Source of the DNA: Ilumatobacteraceae bacterium
GTDB taxonomy: Bacteria; Actinomycetota; Acidimicrobiia; Acidimicrobiales; Ilumatobacteraceae
Length of the DNA: 64,000 bases
Direction of reading: 5' to 3'
NCBI GenBank assembly: GCA_025358075.1
Contig: JANYKU010000089.1
Location: 1-64,000, forward strand
Shown: piece after piece, positions 34,597 through 43,332 of the stretch
How the letters are laid out: every line of letters starts with the position of its first letter
Numbering within the stretch: position 1 is the stretch's first letter
Program-made: the position numbers and the translations under genes
The notes under the pieces: model-generated
What the model saw: only the letters and a program-made list of their open reading frames with translations
Database searches by the model: none
Told to the model about the DNA's origin: nothing

Positions 34597-35526
34597 ATGG
34601 TCGCCTGCGCCCCTTGGGGTGCCGCTGGCGAGTTTGCAGCCTCTCGCCACGGTGCTCTCACCAGAAGCCAGGCCGCCGCCCACGGAATCAGCAGCAGGAT
34701 GATCCAACGACTGCTGCGCGACGGCGTTCTCAGCGAGCCGGTGCCCGGCGTGCTCGTCGTGGTTGGGTCCGTGCCCTCCTGGCATCAAAACGTGTACGTC
34801 GCAACCCTTGCATCGCGCAGGGCTGGTGCAGGCGGGTTCCGCTCCGCCGCTGCGTTGCACCGGCTCGATTCACACGAACCTGGGCCCTTGGACCTGCTCC
34901 TTCCGAACAGGCGCAACATCGACCTGCCGAATCTGGTTCAGCACTACGGTCCGATGGGCGGTGAACATTCCGTCGACTTCACGGAGGTCGACGGAATCCG
35001 ATGTACGGGCGTTGCCCGCACGTTGTGCGATCTCGGATCGGTCGAGTCCCGCGAGCTGGTCAAGATGGCCTTCGAATCAGCATGGCGCAACGGCTACAGC
35101 CTGACCTGGATGCGCCAGACTGCCGAACGCCTGCATCGTCCGGGCCAGCGCGGCACTGGCGTACTGCTGAGGCTGCTCGAAACTGCCGAGACACAGACAA
35201 CACCGACGGAATCGGCGCTGGAGGTTCGCGTCGAGCGCGCCCTCGCCGGCATCCCCGGTGTGGTCCGCCAGTTCAGCATCTTCGATCCGACAGGACGGTT
35301 CGTAGCTCGAACCGACTTCGCCATCCCCGACTTGAAGATCGCCATCGAGGCACACAGTCGGAGATTTCACTTCGGCGACAACCGTGAGGACGACGACGCC
35401 GTGCGCGAGGCCAAGATGCAGGCCCAAGGCTGGATCGTGCGGTACGTCACCAATGCGCAGGCCCGCAACCCTCGGTCCCTTGGCAACTCGGTGCGAGCAC
35501 TGGTGAGCGCCCGGAAGACCGCCTGA
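34597..35526 (+). CDS. AbiEi-like antitoxin-domain protein with DUF559/VSR-like nuclease fold
   Basis: A 309-residue protein. The N-terminal part (GEFAASRHGALTRSQAAAHG, RMIQRLLRDGVLSEPVPGV) is the winged helix of type IV AbiEi-like antitoxins. The C-terminal part (TESALEVRVERALAGIPG, ARTDFAIPDLKIAIEAHS, then DDDAVREAKMQAQGWIVRYVT) has the acidic and Gln/Lys pattern of the DUF559 nuclease fold. This combination is common as a solitary gene in actinobacteria; its activity is not established. Flanking by two inverted-repeat copies, and its position apart from operons, suggest a mobile or defence-island origin. Confidence 0.7.
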   Translation: MVACAPWGAAGEFAASRHGALTRSQAAAHGISSRMIQRLLRDGVLSEPVPGVLVVVGSVPSWHQNVYVATLASRRAGAGGFRSAAALHRLDSHEPGPLDLLLPNRRNIDLPNLVQHYGPMGGEHSVDFTEVDGIRCTGVARTLCDLGSVESRELVKMAFESAWRNGYSLTWMRQTAERLHRPGQRGTGVLLRLLETAETQTTPTESALEVRVERALAGIPGVVRQFSIFDPTGRFVARTDFAIPDLKIAIEAHSRRFHFGDNREDDDAVREAKMQAQGWIVRYVTNAQARNPRSLGNSVRALVSARKTA

Positions 35527-35531
35527 GCAAC

Positions 35532-35578
35532 GAACTTTGGTCGTACGCGGCCGTCGTAGCCGCGTGCGACCAAAGTTC
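35532..35578. repeat. 47-bp inverted-repeat element, copy 2
   Basis: Same element as 34505-34551. The two bases that differ are in the arms: each arm of copy 2 equals the reverse complement of the opposite arm of copy 1, while the loop CGTCGTA keeps its orientation. It starts 6 bases after the AbiEi-like gene stop. Confidence 0.8.
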
Positions 35579-35590
35579 TCCGGTGGGGCG

Positions 35591-36331
35591 CTAGAGCTTG
35601 GCCTGGAGGAACTCGATGACCCGGGCGACGGAGGCTTCATCGCGTTGCTCGGTGAGCACGGAGTGATCGCGCTTCGACGCGCTCGGCAACTCGACGGCGA
35701 TGAAGGCATCGCCGAGCAGGGCCCGCAACGACTCGAACCGACTGCCGACCAACTTGTCCTCGTCGAACCGCAGACCGAGAACCTCGCATCCGCCGGCGGC
35801 ACGTTCGGCGATTCTGATTGCATCGGGCGGCGACAGGTTGAGGTCGGCGCGGCGGGCCTTGGAACCGACAGCGAAGGGCAACGACGGTTGGCTGAGCACC
35901 GGCGCCACCATCACGTCGTCGACCATCATCCCCAATGCGAAGCCTTCACTGAAGCACATGCCGACTGCGCCGACGCCGGGACCACCGGCTGATTGGTGGA
36001 CGTCGACGGCCAGGGCGCGCAACCAGCGGATGATGGGAGAGGACTGCTGCAGTGCCCAAACCGTGAATTCGCGGGCGACGCACAGCTTGGCCATCGACGC
36101 CATGCCATACACGCCCGAAGGAGCTCGACCGGGTGTTCCCACGAGCGAGGGCAGCACCACGGTGAAGCCGGCATCGATCAGGTCGTTGGCAAAATGCGCA
36201 ACCTTCGGAGTGATGCCCGGGATCTCGTGGATGACGATCACGCCTGGGCCGGAACCACGGCGGTACACCACCCGAGTGCGGCCGTCGGCGGTGAACTCTC
36301 GCCGCGCCCAGCCGTCGAGCACGACGTTCAC
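35591..36331 (-). CDS. dienelactone hydrolase-family protein
   Basis: A 246-residue alpha/beta hydrolase with the Cys nucleophile of the family (VGMCFSEGFAL), Asp in LGLRFDEDKLVGSRFE and His in SKRDHSVL, in the right order. PGVIVIHEIPGITPKV gives the oxyanion region. Enzymes of this family open dienelactone to maleylacetate in chlorocatechol and related routes, a reaction that would feed the maleylacetate reductase at 23149-24225, but other lactones or esters are equally possible. GTG at 36331 overlaps the upstream kinase stop. Confidence 0.85.
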   Translation of the reverse strand: MNVVLDGWARREFTADGRTRVVYRRGSGPGVIVIHEIPGITPKVAHFANDLIDAGFTVVLPSLVGTPGRAPSGVYGMASMAKLCVAREFTVWALQQSSPIIRWLRALAVDVHQSAGGPGVGAVGMCFSEGFALGMMVDDVMVAPVLSQPSLPFAVGSKARRADLNLSPPDAIRIAERAAGGCEVLGLRFDEDKLVGSRFESLRALLGDAFIAVELPSASKRDHSVLTEQRDEASVARVIEFLQAKL

Positions 36332-37350
36332 GGTCCGTCGGTCAACGTCGACAGGGCGCGCTCGGCCAACGATTCGGTTGCGTTCTGGAACGCGACCATG
36401 TCGACGCCGACGTCGTCGCCCATCGCGCCGTGCAGGTAGCGGGAGTAGACACCTTCACTGATCACCGCCAGGCGCCAGCACCCGAAGGCGATGTAGTAGG
36501 CGATGCCGTCGACGTCGCGACCGGTGCGACTGGCATAGCGCTCGAGGATGTCGGCGTACGGCGGAAACCCACCGGCCGGAGTCGGGTCATTCGTGCGAAC
36601 GGTCTCGGTTTCGCCGCCGAACCAATAGACACCGAGATAGCCGACGTCGGCGAGCGGATCTCCCAAGGTGCACAGTTCCCAATCGAGCACCGCGTTGATC
36701 CGCCCGGTGCTGACGTCGGCGAGACAGTTGCCGAAGCGAAAGTCACCGTGGACGATCGAGACGCTCTGCTGCACGGGGATGTCGTTGCGCAGCCGCCGGG
36801 CGACCTCGTCGATGGCCGGGAGCTCGCGGGTCTTCGACTGGTCCCACTGCGTCGACCATCGTCTCACCTGGCGCTCGATGTATCCGTCGCGCTTGGCGAG
36901 ATCGCCGAGACCGATCTGGTCAACATCCGCGGCGTGCAGGTCGGCGAGCACGTCGACCAGATGCTCAGCGAGGCGTGGACGCAGGGCGAGCGGCAGCTCG
37001 GCGGCGCGCTCGGGCCCGTCGAGCACGACCCCGTCGACGAGACCCATCACGTAGAACGTCGCACCGATGACGCCGACGTCGGTGCACAGGCCGAACACCG
37101 GCGGGACCGGAACGTTGGTGCGGCCGACGGCCGAGACGATCCGGTGTTCGCGGGCCATGTCGTGAGCGGTTGCCAACACATGGCCGAGCGGCGGGCGACG
37201 CAGGACGAATCGTGAGCCGGCGGCGTCAGTGACCGCATACGTGAGGTTCGAGCGACCTCCGGCAATAAGGGAGAACTGGAACGGCGCCGCGGCACCCTCG
37301 ATGTTCGTCTCGAGCCACGAACTGACTCGACCGGTGTCGATGCCTCGCAC
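36328..37350 (-). CDS. APH-fold phosphotransferase family protein (ACAD10/FadE36-like)
   Basis: A 340-residue protein with the aminoglycoside/choline-kinase fold: FSLIAGGRSNLTYAV and RFVLRRPP (nucleotide Lys/Arg region), catalytic IVHGDFRFGNCL and metal-binding LDWELCTLGDPLADVGYL. The length and motifs match the ACAD10-type group found near acyl-CoA metabolism genes in actinobacteria, which phosphorylate 4-hydroxyacyl-CoAs or unknown alcohols, rather than antibiotic-modifying enzymes. Start is GTG at 37350. Two-gene operon with the dienelactone hydrolase. Confidence 0.8.
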   Translation of the reverse strand: MRGIDTGRVSSWLETNIEGAAAPFQFSLIAGGRSNLTYAVTDAAGSRFVLRRPPLGHVLATAHDMAREHRIVSAVGRTNVPVPPVFGLCTDVGVIGATFYVMGLVDGVVLDGPERAAELPLALRPRLAEHLVDVLADLHAADVDQIGLGDLAKRDGYIERQVRRWSTQWDQSKTRELPAIDEVARRLRNDIPVQQSVSIVHGDFRFGNCLADVSTGRINAVLDWELCTLGDPLADVGYLGVYWFGGETETVRTNDPTPAGGFPPYADILERYASRTGRDVDGIAYYIAFGCWRLAVISEGVYSRYLHGAMGDDVGVDMVAFQNATESLAERALSTLTDGP

Positions 37351-37370
37351 GAGCTGACACCGTATCGGGG

Positions 37371-38579
37371 CTAGCCCGGTCGGCCGATTCCGACGACCGT
37401 GGCCCAGTTGATGCCGACCATCCTGACGAACTCACCGGGGCGTGGGGCGTCGATCATCGACCCGCCGCCGATGTAGATGCCGACGTGGCCGATCGGCACC
37501 CCGAAGAAAACGAGGTCGCCGGGCTGGATCTCACCCTGCGAGATGTGCGGGATCGACGCATATTGGACCCGGGACTGATGAGGCAGGGCCACGCCGGCTT
37601 GGCCCCACGCGTACTTGGTGAGACCTGAGCAGTCGAAGGCGACGCCCGGCGACTCGGCGGCGAACCGGTAGGGAACGCCGAGTTGACTCCGAGCCGCAGC
37701 GACCGCGGTGCCGGCCTGCGACGAGACCGGCGGGGCAGGACTGCTACCGCCCGGGTCAACGCCGCCGGAGGCGGGCGGTGGCGAGGGGTTGGCGCCCGTG
37801 GAGGTTGCGCCACCCGACGACGAGGCCGTGCCGCCGCCACGAGGCGTCGCGGCCAGCGCCGCTGCCGCATTCTTCTGGGTCGCCGCGGCAGCCGCGGCTG
37901 CATCGGCGGCCTGCTGCTGGCGGGCTCGCTCGGCGGCGGCCGCAACTTCGGCACGACGCTCGCGCTCAAGGTCGATCGCTGCGCCGAGCTCGGTCTTGGC
38001 GGATGCCAGCTTCTGCTGGAACTCGGTCTGCAAGGTCTGGCCCTCGGCAAGCTTGGCGTTGAGCGAGGTGACGAGGTCAGCGACCTGCTTCTGCTTCTGG
38101 CTCAACGCGGCGTGCTCTTTGGCGAGATCTTCGGCGAGCGCGAGCATCTCGTCGGTGCTGCCGGCGCCACTGTCGAGCGCCAACCGGCTGAAGGAGTTCT
38201 TCTGCTCGGCCGCGGTGTAGGCGGCGGCGTTGGAGAACAACGGGCTCAGCTCGAGGGCGCTGCCGGTGACGTACTTGTCGACGGCGATGTTGCCGAGCAC
38301 CCCGGAGATCTCGTCGAGCCTGGCCTGTTGCTGGGCGATCTGAGCCTGCGATTGGGCGATCTCCTGGTCGAGTGCGGCCTTGCGATCTTGTGCAGCGCCG
38401 TAGTCCTCGTCGAGTTGGGTCAGTCGGCTGTCGAGGCTGTCGAGCTGATCGGCGATCTGGTTGACCTTGGCTTGCTGGTCACCGACGCTGCCGGCGTTGA
38501 CGGTGTTGGTCGCCAGCAGCAGGCTGCCGACGGCGATTGCGGCCGCGACGGATCGATGAAGAGAGCCCCTAGACCGCAT
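37371..38579 (-). CDS. secreted NlpC/P60 peptidoglycan endopeptidase with coiled-coil domain
   Basis: A 402-residue RipA-like protein. A signal peptide (SVAAAIAVGSLLLATNTVNA) precedes a coiled coil of about residues 35-230 (repeated Gln/Ala/Leu-rich helices), a Gly/Ser/Pro-rich linker and a C-terminal NlpC/P60 domain with catalytic Cys in AFDCSGLTKYAWGQAG, His in GHVGIYIGGG and a third polar residue in MIDAPRPGEFV. It should cut D-Glu-mDAP bonds in wall peptides, held in check by the coiled coil. ATG at 38579 follows an AT-rich 63-base gap after guaA. Confidence 0.9.
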   Translation of the reverse strand: MRSRGSLHRSVAAAIAVGSLLLATNTVNAGSVGDQQAKVNQIADQLDSLDSRLTQLDEDYGAAQDRKAALDQEIAQSQAQIAQQQARLDEISGVLGNIAVDKYVTGSALELSPLFSNAAAYTAAEQKNSFSRLALDSGAGSTDEMLALAEDLAKEHAALSQKQKQVADLVTSLNAKLAEGQTLQTEFQQKLASAKTELGAAIDLERERRAEVAAAAERARQQQAADAAAAAAATQKNAAAALAATPRGGGTASSSGGATSTGANPSPPPASGGVDPGGSSPAPPVSSQAGTAVAAARSQLGVPYRFAAESPGVAFDCSGLTKYAWGQAGVALPHQSRVQYASIPHISQGEIQPGDLVFFGVPIGHVGIYIGGGSMIDAPRPGEFVRMVGINWATVVGIGRPG

Positions 38580-38642
38580 GCGTCGAGCAGCATATCAATT
38601 GTTACGAACTTATGTCGAACCGACGATGTTCCGCGGCTGCGC

Positions 38643-40193
38643 CTATTCCCACTCGATGGTTCCGGGCGGCTTCGACGTGATGTCGTAGACGACCCGGTTC
38701 ACACCGCGAACCTCGTTGATGATTCGGCTCGACATCGTCTCCAACAAGTCGTAAGGAAGTCGCGCCCAGTCCGCCGTCATCGCGTCGTCGCTGGTCACGG
38801 CCCTGATGATGATCGGATGGCCGTAGGTGCGCTCGTCGCCCATAACTCCGACGGAGCGGATGTCGGCAAGCACGGCGAAGGCCTGCCACAGCTCGCGATC
38901 GAGTCCTGCGCGATGGATCTCGTCGCGCACGATGGCGTCGGCATGTTGCAGGATCGCCACGCGTTCGGGGGTGACCTCGCCGATGATCCGAACGGCAAGA
39001 CCAGGGCCGGGGAACGGCTGGCGCCAGACGATCTCGTCGGGCAAGCCCAGTTCGTGACCGAGGCGACGCACTTCGTCCTTGAACAGGGTGCGCAATGGCT
39101 CGACAAGTTTGAGCGTCATGTCGTCGGGCAGGCCGCCGACGTTGTGGTGACTCTTGATGACCGCGGCAGTGCCATCACTGCCACCGCTCTCCACGACGTC
39201 GGGGTACAAGGTTCCCTGAACGAGGAACTGGGCGTCGGTCAGCCCGCCGGTGTTCTCCTCGAAGACCCGCACGAACAGCTCGCCGATCGCCTTGCGCTTG
39301 GCCTCGGGATCGGTGACTCCGGCAAGTCGTTCGAAGAACCGCAGCCCGGCGTCGACGTGGATCAGCTCGATGCCCTGGTTGCGCCGGAACGTCTCGACGA
39401 TCTGGTCGCTCTCACCGCTGCGCATCAGCCCGGTGTCGACGTACACGCAGGTCAGTTGATGGCCGATGGCCTTGTGAACGAGCGCCGCGGCGACGGCCGA
39501 ATCGACGCCACCACTGAGACCGCAGATCGCCCTGGCATCGCCGACCTGGGCGCGAACCGCGTCGACCTGGGAATCGATGATCGAGTCCATGGTCCATGTC
39601 GGTTCGCAACCGGCGAGATCGTGGAGGAACCGCTGCAAGACGACCATTCCATGCGGCGAGTGGACGACCTCGGGATGGAACTGCACGCCCCAGATCCGGC
39701 GAGAATCGCTCTCCATAGCCGCAACCGGCGCGTCGGCCGTGGAGGCCGTGGCGACGAATCCCTGGGGTGCCCGAGTGACCGCATCGAAGTGGCTCATCCA
39801 CACGTCGTGCGTCGACGGCAGGTCGTGGAACAGGGCCGACGGGCCGTCGGCGACCTCCAACTTGGCGCGGCCGTACTCGCCACGCATGCCCCGGCCGACC
39901 TCACCGCCGAGCTGCTGGGCGATCAGCTGGATCCCGTAACAGATGCCGAGGATCGGGATGCCGAGCTCGTAGATGGCGGGGTCGAGCGAAGGGGCGCCTT
40001 CGACGTGCACGCTCTTCGGTCCGCCGGACAGGATCAGCGCGGCAGGCGGGTCGGCAGCGAGCTCTGCCGCGGTGATGCGATGCGGCACGATCTCGCTGTA
40101 CACGTTGAGATCTCGCACCCGCCGGGCGATCAGCTGGGCGTACTGCGCCCCGAAATCGACCACCAACACCGTTTCGCTGCGTTGCACCATCAT
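38643..40193 (-). CDS. guaA: GMP synthase (glutamine-hydrolysing)
   Basis: A 516-residue bifunctional enzyme, complete. The class I amidotransferase domain has Cys in GICYGIQL and His-Glu in GVQFHPEV; the ATP-pyrophosphatase domain has [12 protein letters not shown], and the C-terminal dimerisation domain ends in the invariant KPPGTIEWE. It converts XMP to GMP. The start MMVQRS at 40193 lies 5 bases after TACCAT on the minus strand and lacks a ribosome site, pointing to a leaderless transcript. Confidence 0.97.
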   Translation of the reverse strand: MMVQRSETVLVVDFGAQYAQLIARRVRDLNVYSEIVPHRITAAELAADPPAALILSGGPKSVHVEGAPSLDPAIYELGIPILGICYGIQLIAQQLGGEVGRGMRGEYGRAKLEVADGPSALFHDLPSTHDVWMSHFDAVTRAPQGFVATASTADAPVAAMESDSRRIWGVQFHPEVVHSPHGMVVLQRFLHDLAGCEPTWTMDSIIDSQVDAVRAQVGDARAICGLSGGVDSAVAAALVHKAIGHQLTCVYVDTGLMRSGESDQIVETFRRNQGIELIHVDAGLRFFERLAGVTDPEAKRKAIGELFVRVFEENTGGLTDAQFLVQGTLYPDVVESGGSDGTAAVIKSHHNVGGLPDDMTLKLVEPLRTLFKDEVRRLGHELGLPDEIVWRQPFPGPGLAVRIIGEVTPERVAILQHADAIVRDEIHRAGLDRELWQAFAVLADIRSVGVMGDERTYGHPIIIRAVTSDDAMTADWARLPYDLLETMSSRIINEVRGVNRVVYDITSKPPGTIEWE

Positions 40194-40198
40194 CGTCG

Positions 40199-40204
40199 AT
40201 GGTA
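40199..40204 (-). promoter_or_regulatory. -10 box TACCAT of guaA
   Basis: TACCAT on the minus strand, 5 bases before the guaA ATG, fits a leaderless start. Confidence 0.4.
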
Positions 40205-40279
40205 CGTGATGGAGCGGTCAGAGGTCACGTATCGCCAGGCGATGTGTGGAGATGGCACATTGCGTGCGACGATGGCCGG

Positions 40280-40642
40280 GTGACGAGATGTTGCCGGGTG
40301 ACGAGGTGGTTGGAGCGGTGCGTAGCCATCGCCGCAGTGGCGCTGGCCGCCGTGGTCATCGCGTCGGCAGCAGCGCCCTCGGCGAGCGCCGCGGCAACTG
40401 CGCCTCCAACGACGATCGTTTCGAACCCGGCGCCGATCGCGACGAACGATCTACTGCCGGAGAACAACAACCTGGGCAACTGCGTCGGATTGGCCGAGTC
40501 GGCCAACTGCGGTAGCAAGGCTCGCTCCGACGGCCACACGTATCTCGTGTTCCTCGCCCTCGCCGCGGGCCTCACGTTCATCGGCTGGCGAGTCGGCCGC
40601 GGCGTGCGCGCTCGCGACAGGGCGCTCGAGCCGACGCCGTAA
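40280..40642 (+). CDS. small secreted or membrane-anchored protein of unknown function
   Basis: A 120-residue protein from GTG at 40280. A signal-type helix (CVAIAAVALAAVVIASAA) with Ala-rich cleavage region is followed by a short Thr/Pro/Asn-rich domain carrying two Cys (LGNCVGLAESANCGS) and a C-terminal membrane helix (TYLVFLALAAGLTFIGW) with a basic tail. The likely topology is an outside loop held by a C-terminal anchor. It lies 24 bases before the decarboxylase gene on the same strand. No family recognised. Confidence 0.55.
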   Translation: MTRCCRVTRWLERCVAIAAVALAAVVIASAAAPSASAAATAPPTTIVSNPAPIATNDLLPENNNLGNCVGLAESANCGSKARSDGHTYLVFLALAAGLTFIGWRVGRGVRARDRALEPTP

Positions 40643-40653
40643 TCGGCGAGCAG

Positions 40654-40659
40654 TACGGT
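40654..40659 (+). promoter_or_regulatory. -10 box TACGGT for a leaderless transcript
   Basis: TACGGT lies 6 bases before the GTG at 40666, with no ribosome binding site. Confidence 0.4.
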
Positions 40660-40665
40660 GGCCGG

Positions 40666-42069
40666 GTGACTCCCGAGGACTTCAAGCGAAGCGGCCATCA
40701 GCTGATCGATTGGATCGCCGACTACGTCGAGAACATCGAGCGACAGCGGGTGACGTCGGAGGTTCAACCTGGCGAGGTCCGCGCTCAGCTCGACGAACAC
40801 CCACCTGCCTCGCCCGACGGTTTCGATGCGGTGATGGCCGACACCGATCGGGTGATCGTGCCGGGCCTGACCCACTGGCAGCACCCCGGGTTCTTCGCCT
40901 ACTTCCCGGCCAACTCGTCGTACCCGGCGATCCTCGGCGATCTGTTGACCGCAGGGCTGGGAGTTCAGGGCATGAGTTGGGTCACGGGCCCGGCGTGCAC
41001 CGAAGTCGAGACATTGATGATGGACTGGATGCACGAGCTGCTCGGGTTGCCCGAGCGTTTTCGATCGACCAGCACGACCGGCAGCGGAGTGATCCACGGC
41101 TCGGCCAGCGAGGCTACGTTGGCCTCGATCCTTGCTGCTCGATGGCGGATCACCAACGGCTCGGTCAATCGCGATGGCGACACGTCACGGCTCGTTGCGT
41201 ACGCCACGTCGCAGGCGCATTCGAGCATCGAGAAGGGCTTGCGAATCGCCGGCATCGGCACCGATCGTCTTCGCGTCGTGCCCCACGACGAATCGTTCGC
41301 CATGCAACCGGCAGCACTTGCCGAGATGACCGCCACCGACCGCGCCGCAGGGCTCACGCCATTCTGGGTCTGCTCGGCACATGGCACGACCAGCTCGATG
41401 GCGTTCGACCCCACCACCGAGATCGCCGCCATCGCCCAGCGCGAGGGCTTGTGGCTGCACGTCGACGGGGCGATGTGCGGCATCGCGGCACTTGCGCCCG
41501 AGTACCGATGGGTCAACGCCGGTCTCGAGCACGCCGACAGCTACTGCACCAATCCGCACAAGTGGATGGGCATCAACTTCGACTGCGACCTGTTCTGGAC
41601 CGCAGATCGCCAGGCACTGCTCGGAGCACTCAGCATCCTGCCCGAGTACCTTCGATCGCAAGCCGCCGAGAGCGGTGCAGCGATCGACTACCGCGATTGG
41701 CAGGTCCCGTTGGGGCGCCGCTTTCGTTCGTTGAAGTTGTGGTTCCACCTGCGCATCGACGGCGCCGACAGCGTGCGCGAGATGATCCGCGAGCACGTCG
41801 GGCTCACCCAGTTGCTGGCGGAATGGGTGGCCGCCGACGAGCGGTTCGAGATCGTCGCCGCACATCCACTGAACCTCTTGTGCATCGCCGTGCGCGACGG
41901 CGACGCGGCGACCGATGCGCTGATCGAACGAGCCAACGCCACCGGCACGGTGCTGTTCACCCGCACGGTGCTCGATGGCCGCTCGGTCCTGCGCTTTTCG
42001 ATCGGGGCCCGTGCCACACAGGAACGCCACGTGCGCTCGGCATGGAACCTGCTGCAGCACTTGGTGTAG
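40666..42069 (+). CDS. PLP-dependent aromatic-L-amino-acid/group II decarboxylase
   Basis: A 467-residue DDC-family enzyme: LTHWQHPGFFAYFPANSSYPAI, the TTGSGVIHGSASEATLASIL cofactor segment, AHSSIEKG (stacking His), HVDGAMCG (Asp for PLP nitrogen) and the Schiff-base Lys in CTNPHKWMG. Tryptophan, DOPA, tyrosine or phenylalanine are usual substrates; the active-site residues seen do not choose among them. GTG at 40666 without a ribosome site. Complete. Confidence 0.92.
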   Translation: MTPEDFKRSGHQLIDWIADYVENIERQRVTSEVQPGEVRAQLDEHPPASPDGFDAVMADTDRVIVPGLTHWQHPGFFAYFPANSSYPAILGDLLTAGLGVQGMSWVTGPACTEVETLMMDWMHELLGLPERFRSTSTTGSGVIHGSASEATLASILAARWRITNGSVNRDGDTSRLVAYATSQAHSSIEKGLRIAGIGTDRLRVVPHDESFAMQPAALAEMTATDRAAGLTPFWVCSAHGTTSSMAFDPTTEIAAIAQREGLWLHVDGAMCGIAALAPEYRWVNAGLEHADSYCTNPHKWMGINFDCDLFWTADRQALLGALSILPEYLRSQAAESGAAIDYRDWQVPLGRRFRSLKLWFHLRIDGADSVREMIREHVGLTQLLAEWVAADERFEIVAAHPLNLLCIAVRDGDAATDALIERANATGTVLFTRTVLDGRSVLRFSIGARATQERHVRSAWNLLQHLV

Positions 42070-42171
42070 ATCTGAAAAATCGGCGATGAATTGCCCTGAC
42101 GAGTTGCTCGCGCTGCACGCTGCCGATTGACTGCGCCGCGCCCCACACGGGCACGACAACCGAGGAGCACA

Positions 42172-42633
42172 ATGAGATACACCCTCAGAGTGCTCGTCGC
42201 GGTCACGAGTGTGCTGACCGTCGCATCGCCGGCTTCCGCCGGCTCCGTCCATTCCGCCGCCGCCGATCGGGCGTACGTCGAACACATGCTGTACGCCACA
42301 CCGATCAGCGGATTCATCGCCGCCGTCGGCAGCGACCAGTGGTTCAACTGGAGCACCGACTTCTGCTCGGCACCGCTGGTCGGCAACACCGGCCGGTCGT
42401 TCAACTTCACCAATGCCTGCCGTCGTCACGACTTCGGGTATCGCAACTTGCACCTGCTCGACCGACGCTATGGGTCCGGCAACTGGAACAGCATCAGTCG
42501 CCGACGCGTCGACCGCCAATTCTTGGTCGACATGATGGCCCATTGCCGGTCACGAGCCTGGTACGACGAGCCGACATGCTTCGCCTGGGCCGAGACCTTC
42601 TACGCGGCGGTGCGCATCGCCGGCGGGGTCTGA
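42172..42633 (+). CDS. secreted prokaryotic phospholipase A2
   Basis: A 153-residue protein with a signal peptide (LRVLVAVTSVLTVASPASAG) and the prokaryotic PLA2 core: the catalytic His-Asp dyad in NACRRHDFGYRNL, four Cys that can form two disulfides (DFCSAP, NACRRH, AHCRSR, PTCFAW) and a Gly/Ser-rich N-terminal substrate loop. It matches the Streptomyces violaceoruber enzyme type in size. ATG at 42172 has CGAGGAG 7 bases upstream. It should release fatty acids from phospholipids outside the cell. Confidence 0.9.
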   Translation: MRYTLRVLVAVTSVLTVASPASAGSVHSAAADRAYVEHMLYATPISGFIAAVGSDQWFNWSTDFCSAPLVGNTGRSFNFTNACRRHDFGYRNLHLLDRRYGSGNWNSISRRRVDRQFLVDMMAHCRSRAWYDEPTCFAWAETFYAAVRIAGGV

Positions 42634-42644
42634 GCAGCGCGCAG

Positions 42645-43220
42645 TCAGAGTGCGGGTGGCTGCGGACCTTCGATGCCGTGAGCCACCCGCAGCAACTGGT
42701 GCAACATCCGCGCTGTGGCACCCCAGATGGTCTCGTCGTCGAGCTCGAAGAAGAACATCGGTCGGTGGTGCTGCTCGGGCACGGGCCAGATCTCCTCACG
42801 AAAGGTGTCGGCGCGGGTCAGCTCGACGAGCGGTACCCAGATGATCCGGTCGACCTCGTGCTCGGCCGGCGACAGGCTGGGCGGCGACTCGACGCTGCCG
42901 ACCACGGGGACGATGAAGCTTCGGCTTCCCATCGTCGAGATCGGATCCAGGCGGCCACCGAGTTGCACCACCGCAGGCTCGAGCGCGACCTCCTCGTGCG
43001 CCTCGCGGAGGGCCGTCGCCTCGTACGTCTCGCCGCCATCGACCTGCCCACCGGGGAAGCTGATCTCACCACGGTGACTCGTCAGCGACTCCGACCGTCG
43101 CGTCAGCAGCACCTCGGCGCCATCGGGACCATCGGCGAGCACCACCAACACCGCCGAGATGCGCAGTGCATCAACTGGAGCAGCGTCGTCGGCCGACGGC
43201 CGCGCCGCAACAGCGGCCAT
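42645..43220 (-). CDS. NUDIX hydrolase, CoA-pyrophosphatase type
   Basis: A 191-residue NUDIX protein. LTRRSESLTSHRGEISFPGG is the UPF0035 motif of CoA diphosphatases, and it runs straight into the NUDIX box GETYEATALREAHEEVAL, where the last conserved Gly is Ala. It should split CoA or acyl-CoA to phosphopantetheine and 3',5'-ADP. ATG at 43220 is preceded by an in-frame GTG. Convergent with the PLA2 gene. Confidence 0.88.
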   Translation of the reverse strand: MAAVAARPSADDAAPVDALRISAVLVVLADGPDGAEVLLTRRSESLTSHRGEISFPGGQVDGGETYEATALREAHEEVALEPAVVQLGGRLDPISTMGSRSFIVPVVGSVESPPSLSPAEHEVDRIIWVPLVELTRADTFREEIWPVPEQHHRPMFFFELDDETIWGATARMLHQLLRVAHGIEGPQPPAL

Positions 43221-43257
43221 CACTTCTGCCGACGTCAGTCGGCGAGCGCGGTCAACC

Positions 43258-43327
43258 CATGGCGCAGCACCACCTTGGCTCCAGCCTTGCGGACGCGGGA
43301 TCCGCTGGTTGCCACCGCTGCGCCATG
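43258..43327. repeat. 11-bp perfect inverted repeat with a 48-bp spacer
   Basis: CATGGCGCAGC (43258-43268) and GCTGCGCCATG (43317-43327) are exact inverted copies in the 112-base gap between the NUDIX start and the stop of the 55-residue gene. Nothing else is seen in this gap. The loop is long for a terminator. Confidence 0.6.
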
Positions 43328-43332
43328 ACGAA

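Noticed and set aside
38580-38642. Possible c-di-AMP riboswitch before the NlpC/P60 gene, as in some actinobacterial wall hydrolases
   Set aside because: The gap is only 63 bases and AT-rich, too short for a ydaO-type element.
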